Shown here: positions 47,926-62,100 of the stretch, piece after piece
Layout of the letters: each line of letters opens with the position of its first letter
Position numbering within the stretch: position 1 is the first letter of the stretch
Source: Branchiostoma floridae
Lineage: Eukaryota > Chordata > Leptocardii > Amphioxiformes > Branchiostomatidae
DNA length: 64,000 bases
Direction: 5' to 3'
NCBI RefSeq assembly: GCF_000003815.2
Contig: NC_049981.1
Span: 2,071,973-2,135,972 of the forward strand
Notes under the pieces: model-generated
The model's input: only the letters and a program-made list of their open reading frames with translations
The model's database searches: none
What the model was told of the DNA's origin: nothing
Position numbers and translations under genes: made by a program

Positions 47926-49400
47926 AGTAAGCTTTATTGACACGACAAAAAGCACGGTTAGTTTTGTTTGGTCAACTATAAACTACAACAAACAAAAAGA
48001 TAAAGAATACAGAATATATCTTACTAATCAAACGGTAAAGGAAAATAAAATTCGACTAATTAAACAATATAGGATAATAGGGAAAAACCTCTGTACAGTC
48101 AGGTGGGGCTAAACGTGTCACTATCTTTTTGAATCACAAAGTTATCTTTTGTGTATTTACCTATCTTAGCATTATGAGGACTGTCGGATCTAAAGATATA
48201 GTCAAATCTACTTCTGGTATCTAGAATCTTGAAATCTGCAGTATTTAGACATGGTATGTGAATAACTTATTGCGTAACAAATCATACTTGAAATGTTTAC
48301 GAAAAATTTGTGCGAATTTCATAAAAACTATATGATGCATCATATTAACTCAGTTTTTATGTATGAAGAATTTGTCAGAATACTAGTACTTAGGCACCCG
48401 AGACATTTGTGACACCATTTCAACACAGTTTTTTTTTTCTATCAGCATGAACGACTGCAGAGAACAAGGCAAGAAGAACGCAGGCACATGTACGTGTAGG
48501 TCTTTTCGATACATTTATTCGTTTCAATACGTTCGTTCAACGCATCACTTCCTGTTCGTTACAGAAAATACGTTAAGAATTCGACAATATTCACAAAAAT
48601 AGATACAAATATGTACAATCTACATCGTAGCAATTGCGTTGCAAAGCTGGTTTTGAGTCAAATTTACCGACTTAAACGACAAAATCGGAAAGTCGTTTGT
48701 TTCTTCGAATTCACTGTGACGTCACATTTCAAAGTCGAGCGAACACATTTTAGTGAAAGTCAAGTGCAGGTAAGGCCATACAAATTGTATTGTATGGATG
48801 CCTTCGTCTAGATACCCTAAACCGTGTGCTAGAGAGGGACAAGAAATTGTGTCGTCGGTAAAGCACATTTTGGTACATTTTCATCGGTGAAAAGTAGAAG
48901 TATGCCAAGGTATAAACTATTTTTGGAATTTAAAATCAATCTAGACGTAAGATCACGATCATACAACCTGGTGGATAAATTTAGAAGCTAAGCTTGTTTC
49001 TGTCTTATGACGTCACCGTGACGTCATTCTGATCGACACATCTGCATAGAACACGTGATACATTACTGGGTTGACGGGAATCGTGGGGGGGGGATTGTGT
49101 GCGTTCATAGTCAGGATATACCTACAAATCTATATAACACCTTTTGGTTGTACGATCTCGAGTCACGACAAGGTGTCGTCGTCTTAGATAGCTCATATCT
49201 AACTAAACTCTTGAACAATTTTAGAAGGCATAATTTTCGGCAAATATTCATTGTAAAAAAACTACTTTCGTTGGAATCGTCAATACATCATTTAATGATT
49301 TCAATTGAGTGTTCAACATTGAAAGTTCTCGTTCAAGGTCGAATCAAACCCACAAGGTCAAGGGTCACTCCCATGATGCTTTGTGATGAAGCTTGAAATA

Positions 49401-49406
49401 TTTATT
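49401..49406 (-). terminator. candidate poly(A) signal, RASEF-like gene
   Basis: TTTATT on + is AATAAA on -, 715 bp after the stop codon. I saw no closer canonical copy. Confidence 0.45.
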
Positions 49407-49769
49407 TACAAATTTCACATGTTCGAGGTGGGAAATTAAGATTTTTCATTAAACCAGTCTTTACTAATAAATATAATCCTTACTGATTAGTATAAAAATA
49501 CCAACCAGAAATATCTGCTAGATATCTATCTATAGTAAATATTTTCAATAAAAATACTAGTTTCCTCTCTCTTCTTCTATGTACAATATCTTCTTTTCCC
49601 TAATAACTACATTTTTACCAGAACATATCTGCGTCTATCGTACATCGTTTTGAGACTTTAGAAAGATTCAGATCTGAGAGATCACACATTCCACTTGAGG
49701 ACCAAGGTACTAAGTATACAGCGATCTATACTGTAGTGTTCTACTGAACTATGCAAGCCCAAAATTGTG

Positions 49770-50150
49770 AGAACCACTGTTACAGTATCATGATCATCCG
49801 CAGAATTGTCGCTATGGTCCACCGTACTCGAACATGTGTATGGTCATTGCAGCATTGCCATTGTGGTCTACCGTAGTTACAGTCCTCTTTGGACTAGGTT
49901 GTTGTGGGCAAAGTTGGTTGAAGCTATAATCCTCAGCAACCTGTGGGCCACTGTAGTTACGATCATCGCAGCTTTGCCCTTTACTGTGCTCTACCGTTGT
50001 TATAGTCCTCTCCAGACTATGCTATTGTGGACTACGGTAACTATGACCTTCCGCAGAGTTGTCGCTTTAGTCCACCATAGTTGCAGTTCTCTACAGCAGT
50101 GTAATTGTGGGCTACCGTAGCTATGACCCTCCGCAGCACTTGGATTTCTT
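49770..50150. repeat. ~41-bp tandem array that includes the last codons of the RASEF-like gene
   Basis: About eight or nine diverged units of ACCGTAGTTATGATCCTCCG-type sequence. The final unit (about 50112-50150) contains the stop codon and the Ser-Lys-Cys-Cys-Gly-Gly-Ser codons. The rest would lie in the 3' UTR. Confidence 0.8.
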
Positions 50151-53100
50151 CTCCTCCTTCTTGTTCAGGTCCAGGATGTTGGATCTCGTCTCATCCAAAT
50201 CCATCTGCATCATTTGTCTGGAAAACATCGTCATGTTCATGTTTACTTGTTTGTTTGTTAATCCATTTCTATTTTTCAGCCTAAGAAACTATTGTGGTTC
50301 TATCAGTGTGATTTGATTGATACGTATCACATACAACAAGGGCTGATAAGACATATAACGAATGTAACATTGTCGTTCAGCTATCTTTAACGGCATACAT
50401 AACGTATATTTTTACTGGATATACTACAATTGGACAATCACAAGCATGTTCTTTGAGTATAAAGTGACAGTAAAATACAAATCTTATTAACAGTTTAATG
50501 AAGAAATACTGACTGGCGGTTCGTGTCCACCTGTTCTCACTATACGAGTTGTTTTTGTTCTCATTTTGTTGTTCGTTACGTATGCTGACGTTGTTCAATG
50601 TCTATGTTATACAAATAGTATTATACATTGACAATTAATGGAATGGAATCTCCATTGTTAGCGACAAGGGAATCTGTAAGTGCCTCTGACCTCATGAGTT
50701 TCTCCACGGCGTCTTGTACGTTGTCGCCTTGCTTGGCGCTTGTCTCACAGAACAGGGCACCGTGCTCCTTAGGGACGGGAGGAAGAAAGGAATGAATGAA
50801 TAAATGAATGCATGAAAGAAAGGATGAACACATGAAAGTATGAATGAATGAATGAAGCAGATATTAAGGTCAGATCTGCTTGGTGAATAGATTTGCGTGT
50901 AGCGTACGTATACCCCTGTCACATTTGGCGAAAATCGATCGGACGACGTTTCTGCGGCAATTGCCCGAGCCTCGCTTATAATGATAACTTTATTGCACAA
51001 CAATTGTACACGGTACAAAGTATGGCTTATATGTGACAGGGGCGGCTTTCAGGTGAAAAATACGCACAACCCTCTGTCGATCTTAAATATGGCCGATCTT
51101 CCATCGATACACCCGAAGATCTTGGGTAATGTGACAGGGGTAGTAAGAAGACAAGTAAAATTGCTCTGAAAGAGTAATGTCAACATCCATCACAGAAAAA
51201 AAAGAAGGAAGGTGTTTCATAGAAAACTTACTCTGGCCATCTCTTCTCCGTGACCTTTGAGGATGACCTTTTGACCACTCTTGATCGCGTCATTGCGCAG
51301 GTCCAGCTTGTTGGCGCACAGCATGATGGGAAGGGTTCTCGGCGCACCATCCTTTTCAAAAACAAGAAGGAAGATCAGATTCAGTTTCGTGAAAAGACCA
51401 TGAATTATCAAACGTCTTCTTTTTCAAGACACCTAAATGGGCAATCTGTGAATGGCATTCGGTGACCTTGACGATGGAGATGAATATAACCGGGCAACCA
51501 AGCGAAGACTGTGGTTACGCCAATCGAGGCAAAAAGATACAATATACATTACAATATACATTACTTTCAGACACAGGCACAAAATTTACCGTTCAGAAAG
51601 GTTCTCTAGCCTTAATTGTCAATTTGCTGAGCGCTGAAAATGCACAAAAAACAGCCCGTGAACGGCTCGGCAGGGTCCCTTTAAGGCGACGCCTCATGAT
51701 CAGGGGCTAGCCTATCCGTGATAGTAGGCCTGTTCTCACCTCGACGGCGTCCACCCACTCCCGCACGTTCATGAAGGACGGTTCGTACGTGCAGTCGTAC
51801 AGCAGCAGCACGCCGTCCGCTCTCCGGAAATACGACTTCGCGATACTCCGGAATCTGCAACAGGAAACGGAATATGCATCACGTCAGTTTCGAACGGACG
51901 ATTCTGGGCTAGAATGGGTTGGGACAAATGGTTCTAAAAGGGAAGAGTTCCGTCCGTGTGCCGGAGACTGGCGTCGCAACACTCCTGAATCTGCATGCGA
52001 CCGGAAACGGAAAATCATTGTAAGTCTGGAACTGATAGGTTTATGCCTTAGGCAAGATGTAACTTACTGACACTAACTTGCAACTTACAAGATTACTGAA
52101 CAGTATAGTCTGAAAATGGAAGAGAGAACCACAGACTAGAGACCGGAAGCGGAAAGCTGAATGTCGGATTTAATCCGGAAGCGGAAACGGAACTGACCTT
52201 TCCTGTCCGGCCGTGTCCCAGATCTGCAAGGTCACGGGCGTGTCGTCAATCACCATCGTCTTCATCTGGAAATCCACACCTGAGGAAAGCAAAACGACGT
52301 CTTATCACACTCCAGTTCTACTTCTTAAAAGTCTATGTCTCAGGTTGGCGTTTTATTAGGTGCAACTCAATATAATAGGCCTAGAAAGTTCCTCAAAGTA
52401 GAATAGCCGCAGTAGAATCACAAAATGAAAAAAAACAACAAGAATTGTGTTTAAAGAACACCACGGGAGTATATTATTGGAAGCTGCTATGAGGCTCAAA
52501 ATTGCACTTGCCCTTTGTTTTTCTGACACGTACCCATACAAAACCTCAAGCACATCCACCCATGCTTTCCTGAGTCATCAACGTATGAAAAAGATTGTAA
52601 AATATTTTCAGAGCTATCGTTACACTGCAGAAATGCCTCCACCCCAGAGGCGTCGCCAAAAACGTACCTAGTGTAGAGTTCATGTTGGGTCTGAACTCGT
52701 TCTTACAGAGCCGGAGGATGAAGGACGACTTCCCGACCGCCGCGTCTCCCGCCAAAACGACCTTAAACATCTTCTGGTCAGCCGGTGCGGTGGTTCCGGT
52801 TAGGACCTGCAAAGGAGGCAACCAACAAAAATTTGAGCAACTATCAGAAAAGAACACGTATAAAGGCGCATGCGACTTGGACAATTGGACGGGGGCCGGT
52901 GCCGACTTCCAGTAAGGTCCATCAGCTGCCACTCAAACTGGAAAGGGGTCGATGTCGACTTCCACTTAGACCGGCCAGCTGCCATTCAAATGGGACGGGG
53001 GTCGGTATAGACTTCTAATCATCTTTGACCTGTAATTGTTTGCTCACCGTGTGAGTGACAGTTATATAATTGAAACCTACTGTGATAAAAAAGAACGCGT

Positions 53101-56100
53101 CATCGTTATTTGTTAGTTACGTTTAAGAAAAGGAAAGTTAATTGATTAAAAGTACGTTGTGAGTGTGAACCAGTCAGGCCTACGTCACATTACCCAGGGT
53201 GTCCGCGCGGTGTCTAACCGATCTAGGCCCCGGCCGGGCTCTGAAGCCGGGAAGACATCGGCTCACATAGTCACAAATCATTTTTTCTTCACGCGTCCCG
53301 TTAGAGGTCCCGAGGGGCTCCGGTGGGCATTCCGGCGGCTTTCGTGCAATAGTCGTATTTTTTCGTATCATTTATCGCTCGATGCTCGGCAGGCAACCGT
53401 GAGCTGCCCTGGGGATGACCACGAGTACCCCGTAGGGGTCTGGCAGTGGGTCGGCCGATTCACCCCTTGTAGATGTATGGTCCTATTCTCCAAGCAGAGG
53501 TTAGGCTCCGGCTGTTTTTTCAACGTTTTTTTAGTCGTTTTTATCGGGCTTTCTATTTTGTCATTTTTTTCCTGTGTCCAACCTAACATGTAAAAAAAAA
53601 ATTGAAAAAACAGCCGGAGCCTAACCTCTGATTGGAGAATAGTATGGTCCCTGTCGTACGCCCCGCGAACCACGACCATCATTTTTTTTTTTTTTGCTGG
53701 GGGGGGGGCGGTTATTGGCTGGCTCGTCTTTGTTGACTTTTGTGCGCCACGTGGTACTAACACTAGTAGAAGCGGAAAATGCCACTGCACTTCGATTGGC
53801 AGGGTGAGCACATGCCGCTTGCTCAGCTCAGGCTAAGCTCGAGGGTGGCGACGGCTCGTCATCGTTTCATCCTTGCCCGGAAGCAGAGAGACAAGCGGAA
53901 CGGCAACGCCAGAGAAGAAGATGTTGGGTTCGGCTCTGGTTGAGGCGCCGACCCATGTTTGGGTTCTACGATACGCTGATGAGCAAGCTATAAATGCGAG
54001 AACACTGTTGCAACTTTAAGTCCTTTGTGCGCATGGTGTCTCAAATGTTCTATGACCTGCTCGTGTTTGTGAGACCTTCCATTGAGAAGAGGAGAAAGTG
54101 AGTTTTTGACTGATGATATTTCCCTAATATTTTCCCGCCGGGACCCCGGTTCAATTTAAGTCCGACTTAAAACCAAACGGGGCCTCGCCCGAGGCCAAAA
54201 ATAACCCGGAAGCCGCTGGGAGACCCACAGGACACCCACCGGAAGAGCCAAAAAACAGTCCGTAAGTTACCCGCTCGGGTCCCTATGTGGAAATGTGACC
54301 ATGGCCCAAATTGTCCCGTTCGATCAACTGAGGGACCCCGTCAGCGGCCCTGGCGGTGTTCCGGGATGACACAACGGATGCAATAGTTTGTAATGCAATA
54401 AGGTTGGGCCTGTACCGTCGAGTACCGTCGGGATGCCGGGCGGGTACTGGGTGGGTACTGTAGGGGAGCCTGTCGATGTGTCCACGATTAGTTGACGGCT
54501 TTGATTCGGCGTATTTTCCTGCCCGGGGCCCGGTTGATTTTAAGTTCGTCTAAGAATCAACCGGGGCCCCGCCCGAGCCCCAAACTAGCCCGGCAGCCGC
54601 CGGGGGTCTCACGGGATCCCGCCCGAAAGTGCAACAAATCAGCCCCTAACCTACCCGGCCGGACCCCTTTGTGTAAATGTGACGTTAGCATCACCGTTGC
54701 AGTATCGGTTGTCATCACTTTTCCCCCTCTCCCTGTCTGTGCACCGTGGTTAGAAAAAGGAATGATTTAGTAGAAAGGAATTAATTTGTTAGTTGTCACA
54801 GAAATCTACTGGCCAGATTGTATATCAAATACGCAGAATTATTACAAATATAAAACCGGTTTTCACAAAGGAGATGTAATGTAATGACTTCGATTCTTAA
54901 ATCATCAAGGCTCTTTTAAGTTACAATTAAATAGAAACCTTCAATTGGCCAGTAGATTTCTGTGGACTTCATTGTCACCAATATTATATAACCTGTCACC
55001 TTTATTTACTTGTTTTGTTTTTGGTTATTTGTATACCTGAGTTGACGTAGATACAGGCGGGACTTGTCTGCTTGGCGCGACATGGGCGACGTTGCCTGCT
55101 GACTGGATCTGCTCGAGCGACCAGAAAGTTAGATCCACGGAACATGAGAAGCAGATAGCTAGAATCGTCCTCTTAGTTGAACAGAAGCTCTTGGTTTAGG
55201 ATTCTAGTAGTCAAAGTAGTCTTTCTCACCGAGTTGTAAACAATATATATAGTTAATCAGGATCTCAATAAGACTGAAAGCGCATATATTGTTGGTCGTC
55301 ACGTGACTCTTGGACGCTAGGACGGTGGGCGGTACCGACTTCCCGTCACCTTTGACCCACCCGTCGTCACGTGACCTGAAAACCCAATCTTCCTCCGTAC
55401 AAAAACTAGACCATATCCTTGCTTTGTATGTCTAATCATTTATTCATCTTTGAGATTAACAAATCAGACTTTGTAAAACATGATATCTGGAGAAAAGCAT
55501 TTTTTTCTTCTGTTATTCAAATAATAAGAGATTAATGGGCACAGTGATACCGAACTCAAGCAGTATGCTTATTCTAACGGAGCCATTGGACACACAACTG
55601 TAATATACAAAACTACAACTAAATTATTTAAACATACGAAATGCTAAAGACAAACACACACCTTTCTGGGGGCCTGGGGTAGTACCCGTGTGCTGTGTTG
55701 TCTTTGTACCGTTGTGACACCATTACGACCTTTCTGTCTGAGTTCCAACCGGGAGTCGTCCTCGCCTTCCGAGTACATCGCTTCGTCCTGTGAGTCGGGA
55801 GCCTGGAGTGGAGACAAGTTTGTCACATTTTTTATATATTTATGTTGAACAACACTAATGCCTCTGTTAACTAAGACCAAGTTTGACTGTTGAACCTTTT
55901 TAAAAATGACTATCAACTCTCATCTACCTTGTTCTTGTTATTTTCTTGGGCCGGGAAGCCACAAAACACGTGAACGCCTGCCGGTATAATCTGTTCAGAG
56001 TGGGGATTTGTATACACTTGGAAATGCTACCACTGTGCAACAGATGTAACAGATTTGTTGCATAGTTATCTCTATGATTATCTCCATGAAAATGTAGGTT

Positions 56101-59100
56101 TTTTTGTAGTCAGCATAAGCCATAACTTTAGATCCTCTGCGTGGATTACGATAATATTTGTTATGTAGGTAGGTGTTGAGATGATGAAGTTTAGGGTCGA
56201 TCCCCCACCCCCCCTGGTATGTGACCTTGATACTGCAGCAGAAATTCCGCTTGTTTTTGTATATTTTGACCTGGACATGTCATGGTCTTGATATTTGGTG
56301 ACAGATAGCTTGTTTGTCATGGTGGGGATCTTGAATGTATGGAGGTACCGAAATATGTTTGGCTACATAGCAATTTTCTGTCAATACAAAGTTCACACCT
56401 GTCCATTGTTCGTTTACCTGTGACAGGTGATATTACCTGCAGGCACGAGGCAGGTGTGTTTAGATGTTATCAGTGGCGGAATGTTGTTTGACAGGCTTGT
56501 AGTTATCAAGTCGAACGACAGGGGGTACCATTGATTGTCTATCTTACAGTTGGTGATATGATATGACGTTCATCCAAATTTGGCAAACTTCGGGACATTC
56601 TTTTAAATGTTGTGGTGATTAAAAAAGCCTCTTTACGTTCAAAGATGCATTACATAAATGTATTGTCAATTGAATTATTTCTATTCGCACAACGTCATTG
56701 TAACAGCATTTTACCACACTTATAGACACACATGCATTTCTTGCACATTCAAATTGCTGATAATTACTTGCATAAAGTGTTGTGTAAGTCTAATAAGAAA
56801 AAAGAAAAAGAATTTCAGTTTCCGCAAAAACTGAAATATTGAAGATAAAAATTTTCATTCCTGTCCAGTCTTAGGTGTCTCAAACTTACACTGACGTCAC
56901 TGTCTTATAGTCAGCAGTGACTAATAACAACATTAACAGGTTGTCTGTGTGACCTCTGACCTGTCCTGATGACCCCAATAATTGTTTCTACCGTCCGCCA
57001 GACTGGTTTGTTTTGTCTGGGGGTGCAATCTTCTACCTGATTACCCACCATCAGATATGGGTGACTCACACTACCGACTGTGTGCGGATAGACACCTGCG
57101 CATTGTCATGCACAGTAGATAATGTAAACGCAACCTCTGAACTGTCTGTTATTACGTTAGTGAAAGCGCAAACTGGCTAAATTACATGGACGCTTGTTCT
57201 GTATCCTCTAGAGACTATTTTGATTGAGGGAAGAGCTAGTATACCTTCCAAATCCTGTTAAGGCCCATGTCAAAATTCCTACCTTTGTGGAAACGAAAAA
57301 TTAAAGTTTATGCCAATAAATTTGCACAAGGCATGCTGTTGCATTATTTTTGGTCCTTTTTGTGTTTTTGTTGTCTTTTGCATGATAATCGTACATCCCC
57401 CCCCCCTAACTGCCCGGCCAGGCCCCTTTGCGGAAATGTGACGTTGTCCTAAGTGTAGCTGAATGCAGGTACATCTTCATAATTGTTTATAATTTTTGAA
57501 GTCGATGTAATAAGACCTCAATTCACAGACATCATAGAGAGTGAACTATTTGGCGTATCTTTTCGGAGTTGTTTTAAAGAATATGGCTTTTGAAGCGTGA
57601 AGAAATAGAACCAACAAAGACAACCTTATCAATCAAATTCATGGCACGAGACGTATATACACCCTGACAAGGAATCAATTCCGGGTCACCGCTTCTGTTC
57701 AAAAGGTCACATCCGGGTTGACATCAGAGTGTTTTTTTTTGACTCGATGACAACAAAAAGTGGTACACGTCATTTGCAATTAGTATTCTGTGACTCAAAA
57801 TTTGTTTCCCACGACTGAAGTAAAAACTACTAGACTTCGGTAGGTAATTAGAGAGAACAACAAAAAATTCCAAGACGTGAAATGTCGGAATCTTAACAAT
57901 ATGTATTAGTTCTAATTATTTGGATATTGTCATTGCTGAGTAAAAAAAATAAAAGCCAACTAACCAAGCTTCAGACATGTCATTTATGTAACCCGGATTA
58001 CATGAATGAGAATTATGCATGAAAAATTGATCTCACCTCTGTTTTTGAGTCGTCTATTTCTGATTCCGTTCCGGAGTTTTTGCCCAGTCCGGAAATTGCC
58101 GTGCTCTGTGTGAACTCGTTATCCGACTCCTCCGGGTCCTTCATGGTAGAGTGTCCACTATCTATAACAACAAATGAATAAATAAACAAATAAATATGTT
58201 GACAAAAACAACAACACAAACCCACCATCCTTCAATTCTACAGCATCCTTTGCAATTTAGATTTTGCTATATGCAACATTGCCTACAATTTGAATCAACC
58301 GGATATACAAGGAAAAAACATCCATCCATCCATCCATCCATCCATCCATCCATCCGTCCGTCCGTCCGTTCATTCATTCATAAAGTCATCTGTACATTCA
58401 TTAGTCTACCAGTTTCATCCATCCATCCATCCATCGATACATCCATCCATCCATTCATTCAAGCATCCTTCCATCCTTCCATCCATCTGTATGTTACACC
58501 TGAGTTATCATCGACACCACCTGTATATCACGCCTGTATCATCACGGTTCTCACCTCCACATCTCCCCTGCCGTTCGTCCCTGTACCTCCTGATCCGGTC
58601 CTGCAGGTCCGGGATGCGAGGCCGAGTCTTGGCGGTGTACAGTCGCCTCTCGTCCCGAGCGTCTCTGATAGAAGAAGCGGTGCCTTCCGGACCAGCTGGC
58701 AACGGCTCTTCCATTCCCTCCGGGACTACTTCAAATGTCCCTTCGGCGTCTTTGCTATGAAAATGTTTGGCTTCACCGTTTTGACCTGCAAGGAGTTCCG
58801 CGTGTCTTGGCTCGTCTAAGGCGTTATGTTCGTAAGAGAGGTCTCCTTGAAGAACATCTTCGTACGTAGGAGGAGGTTTCGTATTCATAAGACTTTGATT
58901 TTCGAAATCTTGAGTTCCTGATAGATAGGTGTCGCCGTTCTGATTCATGGCAATTGGATGGCCGCCATTTTCATTCAATAGGGATCCTTCGTCGCCATCT
59001 TGTAAAATGTCTTCAAATGTTCTCAGGTACCCTCTCTTAAGCTGCTCCTTGGCAGGCTGCACGTACCCGCCAAGGAGCCTCTGTTGTCTCTTCTCTCTCC

Positions 59101-62100
59101 AAGACATCTTGGCAGACGTCTCAGGCGCTATGCGAGGCTGTCTAGGTCTCAAAGACATTCTCTGTGTCAGACCAATAATATTTTTCTTCTCAGCAGCCAT
59201 GTTCAGATCGTGAAGGTACTGATCCAGCCTGTGTCTCGGATCTACCTGAAATCCCGTTCCTGGATCTTCCGTGGGATCCAGGCCCTCTGTCTCAGCTCGG
59301 GCCATGTTTACGGAAGTCTCCTCGCTCACAGGTGTGTCGAAGGTGCGCAGACTCTCAGGTGTGCTGAGATTACGCAAGCCCTCATCAGGCGTATTGAAGT
59401 TCCGCAGGTAGCCATTAAACTGTGACCTGGCCTGTGAGGCTGTGTACCTCGTACGGAGCTGAGAGTTCGCCAGCCGTCTCTCCTTCAGCTTGTTGATCTG
59501 TAGCAGCTTCAACTCGGCAACCCGATCTCGCGGTCGAATCGTCCGATCCATGGACTTGAAGAGAGCTGGGTCCGTGCCGAGCCTCTGAGTAGGAGGCATA
59601 TTTATAAGCGGATTCCTCTCCGTCCCTCCCTCCTCAACCCCGTCGGTGCCACCTGCAAGTTTCCCCGAGAACGTCTCCTCATGTAACGCGGGTGAGTCGG
59701 GGTCTCTACCATACGATCTGCCGTTGGAGCTTGCTGCTGCAGGAGGGATGTTCTCGCAATCCGCCATGTTTACTGCGAGGTTGTTCTCAGGGTAGGCAGG
59801 GTGAGAAATGTCGTCCGAGTAGTTCTCGCCGGTTCTAACGCCGAAGGCGGTGTGCTGCGTGAGGTCGTTACCCTGCTGCCTGCTCAGCCGTAACGAACCA
59901 GCCCGACCGAAGGGGGAGGGGCGCCGCACCGGAGCGGGTTCTGACTGCCGTCGGTCCGGGTAGGGCTCCCAGCCGAAGGCAGACAAGTCGTCGCCCGCTG
60001 TGCTCTCGGTAGCCTCCGAGTACCCTCGCTCCGAGGTACCTTCCCAGCTTAAGTTATCCTCCTCGTTTTGAGGGTCAAAAAATTTGTGTCTATCCACCGG
60101 AGTGGTCTCTGGTTGCCTTCGGGGGACCTCGCCCTCCCTCCCGATATCATGTCGCTGGTCTCTCCCGATAAATGTGATACCCCTCGGGCATCCGTCTCGT
60201 ATCTCCTCCCAGCCGCTACTCAAACTGCTCAGAGATTCGGTCCCTCCGCTGGACACACTCCCAGGAGGCGTCCGGACTTTCCTCAGTCTCCTGTTCTGTA
60301 CATCCGCAGTCTTAGCTTCAATCTTAGGATTTGCCCCTTTCTTGGTCGTAACCTTGGTTTTACCGTCTGTCTCGGACTGTTTGGCAGGTTTAGTGCCCAG
60401 CCGCTTGCCAACGAAAAGAAGAAAATCTTCCATATTCCCCTCTGTGATTGTATCCTAACACGCACGTAGATGTCCTGACATGAAGTTTTCTCAGATCAAT
60501 TGTGGTAGATTCTTCCTTTCTTGTAAGTATTGCCTGCTACTATGTCTTCCGCCTTGCCTCAAGAAATTAAACCGATCCACTGTGACTGTGTACTAACACA
60601 CTAGCAGACGAACAGCACACACTGACACGCATGTGTAGTTCCTTGAAATCAAGTGCGATAACGTCTTTGACTTAGCTTTCGTAAAAATTATCATCTGCTC
60701 TCGAGTATCACCTCTGTTTTCCTCAGTCTTGCCTTCAGGCACAAAGAAAAAATCCTAAGACGAGAGTGCTTCAGAACGTCTCCTTTATGAAAATATTCAC
60801 CGTCACTTGTTCTACCCAAGAAGAAGAGTTGTCTGTACGCTGAAAACTAGTGATCTGTACACTAACAAGAGTTCAAATCGCGGGGCTAACGAACCATATA
60901 TAATGAAGGCGCCACAACACCAGCGGAATCAGTAGGCTTATGTCGCCGACATTGCTTCATGTGTTAGCGCAGTTCACCGTAGCCCGAAATACAAACAAAT
61001 TTAGCCCGAAAACATTCACAGAAGCGTCTCTCATCGATGGTTCTTGACAATGAAACTATTTGTGTTGTCCTGGCAACGCGAAGAAGATTGATAGGTGGAT
61101 CAGACGAGAATTTGCCCTTACAGTTGAGGATGTGCTATAGGAAAACGTGACATCCGGAACGACCCAAGTCTGTTTACTGAACAAATACACAGAACAGGTG
61201 CAAAATTCTGCGCTTCGATACGTCTTTTTCTACGTAGCTTTTCTTACAAGGAATATTGTAGGTGAAAGCAAAAACAGCAGAGGGTTCTAGGAATGATTGA
61301 CAGTTGCAATGGGCGACAGGACCACGATCAGACTCGACGTCTTGCTCGCGAAGAAACCAGCGTGACAATGTCTCTAAGATTTCCGTACGAGTACCATAAG
61401 AGTCTATAAATCGCGTCTCGTAGACTTTAATTTTTCGTCTCAGTTGTAACAAAGATCGTCACGTACAACATATTTTTGCTGCCGACATTCTGTTAGTTGT
61501 GTCGTAAATAATTTGAGGTACTGCCGGCGACAATGGCGAACAATACGTGACCCACATACATAATTACAGTCTCCGAAACTTTCTCCGTGTAAAAATCACA
61601 CCTCTTCTTTCTCTAACGTTTCAGAGTCTGTCAAATATCTTTTTCCCCTCAGAAAAGTACGCACACGATCAATTCTGATGAGTCAGATTCTTCCATGAGT
61701 ATTAAAAAAGGCTGAAAATGGGAGAGTTTGTTGCCTGATTGTTGACCTTGAAGACTATCACGGAATCTCTTCCACCTTAAGGATTAAGGTCCCCAGAGTC
61801 TTCTATTGTTAAGTTTTCTCCATGCAATCCTGAACAACAAAAGCCCTGAGACGAAAACCTGTTGTTCCCACGTTCACTTTCTAACCGTAGGTTGCCCCAG
61901 CATGGTGGTCACTAGATGTTGAAATATCCTCATGAACGATCTTCAAGAATGTAGCTGGATCAACTCCTTGATCAATCCGGCAATTAGAAATCCAGAATCG
62001 GGATCTCGTGATCTTGACAATGATCCAGGCGTCGTCTGTAGAGCTATTAATGTCAGCCTTGGACGGTGTGAACGCCACACGACCGGCAAACGTGCCCCCT

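Larger units (their letters stand above)
46374..49400. other. spacer between the RASEF-like and TRIM genes
   Basis: It holds a family C MITE (47400-47606), a GCCTCCA/GGCCTT-type repeat (47765-47925) and otherwise AT-rich sequence without a recognised gene. Confidence 0.5.

Noticed and set aside
53159-53811. 144- and 147-codon frames on opposite strands
   Set aside because: They run through the GC-rich repeat and the nested 158-bp MITE, including its inverted repeats, so they are repeat artefacts.
58196-58819. 207- and 156-codon plus-strand frames opposite the RASEF-like linker exon
   Set aside because: They are mostly CATC microsatellite plus the antisense of the real exon, and do not match any family.
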